Program-made: the position numbers and the translations under genes | NCBI GenBank assembly: GCA_945865705.1 | Contig: CAMBEY010000089.1 | Span: 1 to 10,038 of the forward strand | Reading direction: 5' to 3' | DNA: 10,038 nucleotides | Origin: Candidatus Sulfopaludibacter sp. SbA3 | GTDB taxonomy: Bacteria; Acidobacteriota; Terriglobia; 2-12-FULL-54-10 | Notes under the pieces: generated by a model | The model's database searches: none | What the model was told of the DNA's origin: nothing | Seen by the model: only the letters and a program-made list of their open reading frames with translations | Shown: positions 5,783-10,038 of the stretch, one piece after another | Layout: the number at the start of each line of letters is the position of its first letter | Position numbering within the stretch: the stretch's first letter is position 1

Positions 5783-6781
5783 CTACCGGGCTTTCCTCCT
5801 AGCGTAGGAAACCGGAAGAGGTGGCAAATCCGGTCGGGTGGCTTGGCCTCTAAGTAAATATTCCGCTACCGGGCTAATTAGGCTCCCATCATTTGCGCTG
5901 CCACAGTCAATCTCATCAGGAGTAACAGGCAGGAGCCGCCGATTCCTGTCCGCGCTAATCCAAAGCCGACCATGAAAACTCTTGGTTTGTGGGACGGATA
6001 GATCTAATTCGTTAACGTGAATAATCCGGAACTGCTTGTAATCACGCCCGTGGACAGGATGCGGCTTTTCTTCGACAACCCGAACGGGTTTGAAAACAAG
6101 TCGGCTGGGAACGACCATACTCGACAATCCGATATTGCTCAGTTCCTCGCGGAGCTCTCGGCTCAAACACAGGTCAATCGACTCCCGTGATTCATTGCGA
6201 TTGAACCAATGGATAAACGCTTGTAGATTTCCGGCTGGAAGCATTCCTCGCAAGTCCATTGTCATTTCCGGTCCGAGTTCTTGCGGCTTAAATTGCAACG
6301 AATCGAGAAATTCAAGTGCCTGCAAGGAATACTTAAACACGCCTCCGATCGGCCCGAAAACCGACGGACGCCAAGCATCACCATTGATCAGGAGGAATTT
6401 ATTATTTAGCCGAATCCGCAAAACGGCGGCAATTGAGATGCGGGTTGCGGCTGTTCCGCCAGAATGCACCGCTTCTCTTGGAAGTGTAGACTCGATGTCA
6501 ATCGCAAATTCTTCCTTGAGCGCGTGATGAAACGTCTTTAGTTTTTCCCTCTGAGTGAACGCCTTGTATGCATATAGGTTTGCCATGATTTTCTGGAATG
6601 CGCTCAAGGGATAGTTTTTGAGTTTCATACAATCTGGGCACTTCTTCCAATGGGCCTTTAGCTTGTCATGAAATTGGACCGCCTTAATAGACTTCTCTCT
6701 AGGCAGGTTTTTCATATGGGCGTGAATTAGTAGCCTTGCCGTGAAGAGGGGATTGCTATTCGTAAGGCTCGTCTTTTCCAT
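5783..6781 (-). CDS. SMODS-associated NUDIX-like protein with N-terminal Hx3Cx2C motif
   Basis: This 332-aa protein carries, at about residues 118-310, a NUDIX-like domain resembling the SMODS-associated NUDIX family linked to CD-NTase (CBASS-type) immunity. Visible are VLRIRLNNKFLLING, FGPIGGVFKYSLQALEFLDS (143-162), DLRGMLP (177-182), HWFNRNESRE and the helix SRELREELSNIGL (207-219). The last is a NUDIX box of REUXEE type, separated from the GG loop by about 50 inserted residues, as I recall for that family. Residues 44-51 (HWKKCPDC) form Hx3Cx2C, as in zinc-binding anti-sigma factors; no transmembrane segment is seen, unlike TM-NUDIX effectors. Base composition is clearly more A/T-rich than the flanks, suggesting transfer. 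ATG 6781 was chosen; an in-frame TTG at 6790 is too close to AAGGG. It is divergent from the small gene at 6996. No nucleotidyltransferase is in view. The family assignment rests on motif memory. Confidence 0.75.
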   Translation of the reverse strand: MEKTSLTNSNPLFTARLLIHAHMKNLPREKSIKAVQFHDKLKAHWKKCPDCMKLKNYPLSAFQKIMANLYAYKAFTQREKLKTFHHALKEEFAIDIESTLPREAVHSGGTAATRISIAAVLRIRLNNKFLLINGDAWRPSVFGPIGGVFKYSLQALEFLDSLQFKPQELGPEMTMDLRGMLPAGNLQAFIHWFNRNESRESIDLCLSRELREELSNIGLSSMVVPSRLVFKPVRVVEEKPHPVHGRDYKQFRIIHVNELDLSVPQTKSFHGRLWISADRNRRLLPVTPDEIDCGSANDGSLISPVAEYLLRGQATRPDLPPLPVSYARRKAR

Positions 6782-6855
6782 AAACTTCAAGTACCCTTAA
6801 AAAAATACTACCACTAGCAGAAGTCGAGAAGCCGAGAAATATTCGGCGCAAAAAA

Positions 6856-6872
6856 TTGCATATCACATGCAA
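6856..6872. promoter_or_regulatory. Palindrome in the divergent promoter region
   Basis: The only A/T-rich patch between the divergent NUDIX-like gene and the small gene at 6996 contains TTGCAT (6856-6861), ATCAC and ATGCAA (6867-6872), a perfect 6-bp inverted repeat. It could be an operator or the site of one or both promoters, but no convincing -10/-35 pair could be assigned to either strand. TTGACA at about 6928 lacks a matching -10. Confidence 0.35.
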
Positions 6873-6995
6873 TAAATTGCTGCTCCTGAAAATCATCTCT
6901 CTTGAACACGAACAGCTCAGATGGAACACTTGACACGTCGGAGCCTGCGTCCCTCCCACGGCCGCAAATCCACGCTTCGATAAGGAGGAAACCAT

Positions 6996-7172
6996 ATGAT
7001 CAAAGAAGTCACTGGCTTGCTTGTTGGTCTGGCAACATCCGTAATCGGAGCCGTTGCTGACGTAAGCGAGACAGTTTGCGATACACGCAACAACAATTCC
7101 AACACCTGCGAGCAGGTGCGGGAACTATCAACGGCCTGCGATGCAGACGACGCGAAGGGTAAAAACGACTAA
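6996..7172 (+). CDS. Small protein of unknown function with perfect Shine-Dalgarno
   Basis: A 58-codon frame starts with ATG at 6996, exactly 7 nt after AAGGAGG (6982-6988), the strongest ribosome binding site in the window. The peptide begins MIKEVTGLLVGLATSVIGAV, a short hydrophobic, glycine-containing stretch that could be a membrane helix or signal-like segment. It continues as a polar part with three cysteines (about residues 28, 38 and 48) and ends DDAKGKND. I do not recognise the family. It is divergent from the NUDIX-like gene, with about 210 bp between them. It may be a small membrane-active or secreted peptide, or the intact start of a decayed larger gene, since the same frame reopens downstream from about 7206 to 7567 without a start codon. 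Confidence 0.6.
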   Translation: MIKEVTGLLVGLATSVIGAVADVSETVCDTRNNNSNTCEQVRELSTACDADDAKGKND

Positions 7173-7424
7173 CAACCTGGCCACGGAAGGCGGGTTTGAT
7201 CCTGAACAGGTAAGCCCGCACTTCCATCGGAACGCGGGGGGACAAACGGGACGTTCTCGGCCAATTGTAGCACCTGGGCGGAACCGGAATTACTTGAGGG
7301 CCTCGTTGATCTCGATACCGCGCTGGAGGACTTCGGTCAAAAGTTCCGAAAGGCCCATGCCCGTTTGCCCGGCCTTGCCGGAGAAGCATGCGGCGCTAGA
7401 GCATTCTTACTGATGCGGTGGCCC
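7173..7424. other. Stretch without a clear gene; short minus-strand coding trace
   Basis: No complete gene is supported. On the minus strand a GC3-rich open frame runs from 7406 to a TAA at 7290. It contains an ATG at 7358 followed by GLSELLTEVLQRGIEINEAL, which reads like the C-terminus of a real protein. Upstream it is closed by TAA at 7407-7409, about 16 bp before the palindromic element begins. It may be the tail of a decayed gene or chance. The opposite plus frame is open too but has no start codon. Confidence 0.4.
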
Positions 7425-7582
7425 GATCCGAGCCGCGCCAGTCATGGCGCGTCCACCACGTTGGAAGAACGAGAACATTCGCGGTGGCTAAAATACGTTT
7501 GCCGCCCGCCCTATATTTCCCAATTCCACCTTTCCGTGTTCATTGGCATGGTGGACGCGCCATGACTGGCGCAGCTCGGATC
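7425..7582. mobile_element. MITE-like element with 34-bp terminal inverted repeats
   Basis: The left arm (7425-7458, beginning GATCCGAGC) and right arm (7549-7582) are inverted copies over 34 bp with one mismatch, separated by 90 bp. Each arm is itself palindromic: GCGCCA, a 4-nt loop, TGGCGC (left stem 7434-7451, right 7557-7572). The whole could fold into a long hairpin or cruciform with T-shaped arms. The interior is non-coding. I saw no target-site duplication at the ends. Alternatives are a structured non-coding RNA or a remnant of a larger insertion sequence. Confidence 0.5.
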
Positions 7583-7587
7583 GAGGA

Positions 7588-7852
7588 ATCACCCCCGCGG
7601 TGCTCGCGGCGCGGGCGGTCTTGGCCAAAGTGACGGAACTGGCGGGGCCGGGTTGCGGCGGAGGTGGAATCCCAACTCAATTATTCGGAAACTCATCCAC
7701 TAATTTCTTTGGGAAATTTCGAACCTGCCGACGATTCCGCAAAGTTGGCGAATCAGACGCCAGTCGCGGAAGAATTTTTCTGCGGGGAGCGGCGGGCGGA
7801 CATCGCCGTCAATGGGCGACCGCGAATTTGGTCAGAGTGGTCAGAACCGTGA
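7588..7852 (+). pseudogene. Frameshifted coding remnant of unknown origin
   Basis: Protein-like sequence appears in two adjoining frames. The first is ITPAVLAARAVLAKVTELAG from 7588; then, after a shift near 7650, a frame reads VAAEVESQLNYSETHPLISL and on to FFCGERRADIAVNGRPRIW, ending at TGA 7850-7852. Neither half has a convincing start or ribosome site. I do not recognise the family. It begins only 5 bp after the palindromic element, which may have disrupted it. It could also be chance open frame in GC-rich DNA. Between 7853 and 7965 I see nothing further. Confidence 0.3.
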
Positions 7853-7965
7853 ATGTTTGCACTTTGGGCACGTTGGATTCTCTGGATAATCTGTCAGGGC
7901 ATTAGAAGGGAGGGGGCAGGGCGGCGTTAGGCATCGGCGAGCTACAAAAGTGCATCTTATTGGCG

Positions 7966-7971
7966 TACACT
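7966..7971 (+). promoter_or_regulatory. -10 box (TACACT) for the membrane protein-lolA pair
   Basis: TACACT ends 7 nt before the ATG at 7979, the same spacing as at arsR. The -35 region (around 7943) is weak and reads TACAAA. No Shine-Dalgarno is present, so a leaderless transcript beginning at or near the ATG is likely. Confidence 0.4.
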
Positions 7972-7978
7972 CGTGAGT

Positions 7979-8347
7979 ATGTTTCGCAAATTAGGGCTGG
8001 CCATTTACCGGGTAGTCTTCTGGACCTACGAGCGCGCGACCTGGCAGTACGACGTCATGGTGGCGCTGATCCTGGCCTTCATCTTCCTCTCCCCGCGCAC
8101 GTGGTTCAACGACCAGCCCGTCGAGGCGGCGAGCGGCGATGTGGTGATCGTCTCGAGCGCGCAGGGCGAGATCACCTATCAACTGAGCGCCGCGGTGATT
8201 GAGGCCGAGGCTTCATCGAAAGTGGAGCAAGTGGCGCGCCGCGTGCTCGCCAAGCATACTGGCAAGCCGATCCGCATCATGCGCATCGTCCCCAATAAAG
8301 ACGCCTCCGGACAGGTTACAAGCTATGCGGTTTCCGTGCATGAGTAG
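7979..8347 (+). CDS. Small membrane-anchored protein, function unknown
   Basis: The 122-aa protein has a basic N-terminus (MFRKLGLAIYRVVFWTYERA), one transmembrane segment at about residues 24-40 (DVMVALILAFIFLSP), and a C-terminal soluble domain with strands GDVVIVSSAQGEITYQL, a helix, and KPIRIMRIVPNKD. I do not recognise a named family. The last 8 nt overlap the following lolA-like gene if that starts at 8340, so the two are likely cotranscribed and may work together at the cell envelope. The ATG at 7979 is preferred to the in-frame GTG at 7973 because it fits the position of the -10 box and leaderless initiation; no Shine-Dalgarno supports either. Confidence 0.75.
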   Translation: MFRKLGLAIYRVVFWTYERATWQYDVMVALILAFIFLSPRTWFNDQPVEAASGDVVIVSSAQGEITYQLSAAVIEAEASSKVEQVARRVLAKHTGKPIRIMRIVPNKDASGQVTSYAVSVHE

Positions 8348-9071
8348 CGACACAAGTGGGACTTGGTTCCCGGCATCCGCTCTTCGCGCGGGGTGCGGGA
8401 TGCTCTCAACAGCCCTGTTCATAGTCCTTTCGTGTGGTTCGGTCGGATATGCGCAGAGTGGTGACTTGGCATCAACACTGGCGGGCATGGATCAGGCTGC
8501 CGCACAGTTCGCCTCCGTTACCGGCGACATCGAGTACACCAAGGTAACGGTGATCGTGAACGATTTCTCCACCGAGCGCGGCAAGATATTCTTCGAAAAG
8601 TCCAAAGGCAAGCTGCGCGTGATGCTGGCCTTCACCCACCCGGGTGAGAAGTTCGTGCTGTTCTCCGACGGCAAGGTCCAACTCTATCAGCCGAAAATCG
8701 CGGAGGTGCAGGAGTTCTCGCTCGGCAAGAATCAGAACATGCTGGAACAGTTCCTGCTGCTCGGCTTCGGGACGTCTGGCTCGGAGTTGCAGAAATCCTA
8801 CCAGGCCATATACAAGGGTCGCGAGAGCGTGGACGGTGAAGAGGCGATTCGTCTGGACCTGACGCCCAAGTCGCAGGGCGTCGCAAACAAGCTCACGCGA
8901 ATTGAGTTGTGGCTCTCGCCGCAAACCTGGCAGCCCATTCAGCAAAAGTTCTACGAGCCCAGCAAAGACTACCTCATCGCGCGCTACCGCGGGTTGAAGC
9001 TCAACACTAGGATTCCCGCCAAGAGCCTGCAGCTTCCGCTGCGCGGCAAAGTGAAAACCACCAAGCATTAA
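8340..9071 (+). CDS. lolA: LolA-like periplasmic outer-membrane lipoprotein carrier
   Basis: LolA carries lipoproteins across the periplasm from LolCDE to the outer membrane. The 243-aa protein has an N-terminal signal segment (residues about 11-38, hydrophobic core MLSTALFIVLSCG, likely cleavage after GYA). The LolA-type beta scaffold follows: SVTGDIEYTKV, GKIFFEKSKGKLRVML, GEKFVLFSDGKVQLYQPK, then the C-terminal sheet EAIRLDLTPKSQGVANKL and RIELWLSPQTWQPIQQKFYE. The start is uncertain: ATG 8340 overlaps the preceding gene by 8 nt and gives an arginine before the hydrophobic core, ATG 8325 is longer, and ATG 8400 gives a shorter signal without positive charge. Acidobacterial LolA relatives are divergent, so the symbol marks the family, not proven function. 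Confidence 0.82.
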   Translation: MSSDTSGTWFPASALRAGCGMLSTALFIVLSCGSVGYAQSGDLASTLAGMDQAAAQFASVTGDIEYTKVTVIVNDFSTERGKIFFEKSKGKLRVMLAFTHPGEKFVLFSDGKVQLYQPKIAEVQEFSLGKNQNMLEQFLLLGFGTSGSELQKSYQAIYKGRESVDGEEAIRLDLTPKSQGVANKLTRIELWLSPQTWQPIQQKFYEPSKDYLIARYRGLKLNTRIPAKSLQLPLRGKVKTTKH

Positions 9072-9151
9072 TTGCCAGCCACCCGCGTGCACAGTCGCGC
9101 ACCCAACCACGCACAAAGTCACCTCGCCTATTTGCTCCCGCTAAAATTCCC

Positions 9152-9198
9152 TTGACACCAGTCGCCTTCCGTCTATACTTAACCACATGGTTAAGTAT
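9152..9198 (+). promoter_or_regulatory. arsR promoter with operator palindrome running into the start codon
   Basis: TTGACA (9152-9157) and TATACT (9174-9179) are separated by 16 nt. A perfect palindrome with 11-bp arms, ATACTTAACCA (9175-9185) and its complement (9188-9198), separated by CA, covers most of the -10 box, the predicted transcription start and the ATG at 9187. A repressor bound there would block RNA polymerase directly. Similar TTAACCA/TGGTTAA sites are known to me for ArsR-family regulators paired with SRPBCC proteins. Confidence 0.88.
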
Positions 9199-9645
9199 TC
9201 CATCCGGTCGTTGAACCGCACCTTCGCGGCGCTCTCTGATCCAACGCGTCGCGCGATGCTGGCGCGGCTGGCTCGCGGGCCGGCCTCCATCTCCGAACTG
9301 GGCGAGCCGTTTCGCATGTCCCTGCCCGCGGTGATGAAACACGTTTCCGTGTTGGCCGAAGCGCGGCTGGTCGAGCGGCGCAAGCAGGGCCGTGTGCAGC
9401 GATGTACCCTTGCCGCCAAACCGCTAAGCGAGGCCGTCCGCTGGATTGAATACTTCCACAAGTTTTGGGAAGAGCAGTTCGATTCACTGGAGCGATATCT
9501 TAACCTGACTGAAACATCAGAGGAAGACACTGAGAAATGGAAACAACCCAAAGCAATGCGGCCACGACGAAGCTCCGCATTGAGCGCGTCTTCGCGGCGC
9601 CGCGCGAGAAAGTCTTCCGCGCCTGGACGGACCCGCAAGCGGTGA
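9187..9645 (+). CDS. ArsR-family winged-helix repressor paired with SRPBCC gene
   Basis: The 152-aa protein is a winged-helix regulator. Residues about 10-95 hold FAALSDPTRRAMLARLARGP, the recognition helix region SLPAVMKHVSVLAEARLVERR, the wing KQGRVQRCTLAAKPL, and then a C-terminal helix AVRWIEYFHKFWEEQFDSL. No metal-binding cysteine pair is seen, as in the subgroup that sits next to AHSA1/SRPBCC genes. It likely represses its own promoter through the palindrome at 9175-9198. The ATG at 9187 is 7 nt after the -10 box, so the mRNA is probably leaderless. The frame continues 109 nt into the next gene, giving a basic Ser/Arg-rich tail of about 36 residues that is atypical and might reflect a lost stop. 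Confidence 0.9.
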   Translation: MVKYSIRSLNRTFAALSDPTRRAMLARLARGPASISELGEPFRMSLPAVMKHVSVLAEARLVERRKQGRVQRCTLAAKPLSEAVRWIEYFHKFWEEQFDSLERYLNLTETSEEDTEKWKQPKAMRPRRSSALSASSRRRARKSSAPGRTRKR

Positions 9646-10038
9646 AGCTGTGTGGGGGCCGCCGGGACATGAGTGTCCGAGCGCGGAGATAGACCTGCGC
9701 GTCGGCGGAGTTTATCGTCTGGCCATGCGCCAACTGCCCGACGGCGAACCGTTTTTACAACGGGCACATTCCGCGAAGTAACGCCGCCGGAGCGGCTCGT
9801 CTACACCTGGAATTGGAAAAACGGCGGCATGCCCGATCTGCCGGAGACGATGGTTACCGTGGAGTTCCACGCGCAAGGTGCTTCCACCAAAGTTGTCCTG
9901 ACCCACGAAGGGTTCCCGAACGAGATGGCGCGCGATGCTCACAGTGGCGGCTGGACGGGCTGCATGGAATGCCTGGCGGCCACTTTGTCTGGTGCAGGCA
10001 AATCGTCAATCACCACGCCTGACGGCAAGCAATGTAGT
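9537..10038 (+). pseudogene. AHSA1/SRPBCC domain protein gene, two frameshifts, cut by window end
   Basis: Its family (Activator of Hsp90 ATPase homolog 1-like, START/Bet v1 fold) forms a hydrophobic ligand pocket and is often encoded after ArsR repressors. The reading frame is split in three. ATG 9537 opens LRIERVFAAPREKVFRAWTD up to about 9650. A second frame gives CPSAEIDLRVGGVYRLAMRQ. A third, from about 9757, gives GTFREVTPPERLVYTWNW and later LTHEGFPNEMARDAHSGGW, and remains open at 10038. Both shifts behave as loss of one base, at the GGGGG run near 9652 and the TTTTT run at 9752-9756. Since the protein sequence is otherwise well conserved, the losses are either very recent or sequencing errors in homopolymers. 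No separate promoter is seen; it is probably cotranscribed with arsR. Confidence 0.85.

Noticed and set aside
7926..7932. GTTAGGC, matching the integron attC core site
   Set aside because: No partner RYYYAAC core at a suitable distance, no imperfect attC hairpin around it and no integrase gene.
8472..9122. 216-codon minus-strand open frame
   Set aside because: Antisense shadow of the lolA-like gene, without a start signal or domain.
1..10038. CRISPR array, phage or plasmid origin
   Set aside because: No regularly spaced direct repeats, no cas, phage structural or replication genes were seen in the window.

Overview
The window looks like chromosomal DNA of a GC-rich Gram-negative bacterium, most likely an acidobacterium (Acidobacteriota). 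This rests on the conserved gene run prs-rplY-pth-rpsF-rpsR, on the long low-complexity tails of its ribosomal proteins, on the intergenic repeats, and on a LolA-type periplasmic lipoprotein carrier, which implies an outer membrane. The taxon is an inference from gene order and style, not from a search.

Left part (about 250-3854, all minus strand): a housekeeping operon read leftwards. prs makes PRPP. rplY encodes a long CTC-type bL25, pth a peptidyl-tRNA hydrolase, rpsF bS6 and rpsR a zinc-type bS18. Several gaps carry short repeats: a 7-bp tandem after rpsR, two divergent copies of a GCAGAT...GATGAC repeat, and a REP-like inverted pair upstream of prs.

Middle part (about 4400-7970): an accessory region. 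It holds two toxin-antitoxin modules on the plus strand (hicB-hicA and brnT-brnA, each with a near-consensus promoter), then a minus-strand, more A/T-rich gene for a SMODS-associated NUDIX-like protein with an N-terminal Hx3Cx2C zinc-finger-like motif. Divergent from it is a 58-codon gene with a perfect Shine-Dalgarno sequence. Beyond that lie about 800 bases of debris with a 158-bp nested palindromic, MITE-like element and a frameshifted coding remnant. This resembles a small defence or stress island, although no CD-NTase is in view.

Right part (about 7966-10038, plus strand): an overlapping pair, a small membrane-anchored protein and a LolA-like carrier, followed by an ArsR-family repressor and an AHSA1/SRPBCC gene. 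The ArsR promoter carries a near-perfect palindrome that runs into its own start codon. The SRPBCC gene is broken by two -1 frameshifts and runs off the window.

Three plus-strand promoters (hicB, the membrane protein, arsR) place the ATG only 7-8 nt after the -10 box, which suggests leaderless mRNAs. The small 58-codon gene and several operon genes instead have Shine-Dalgarno sequences.
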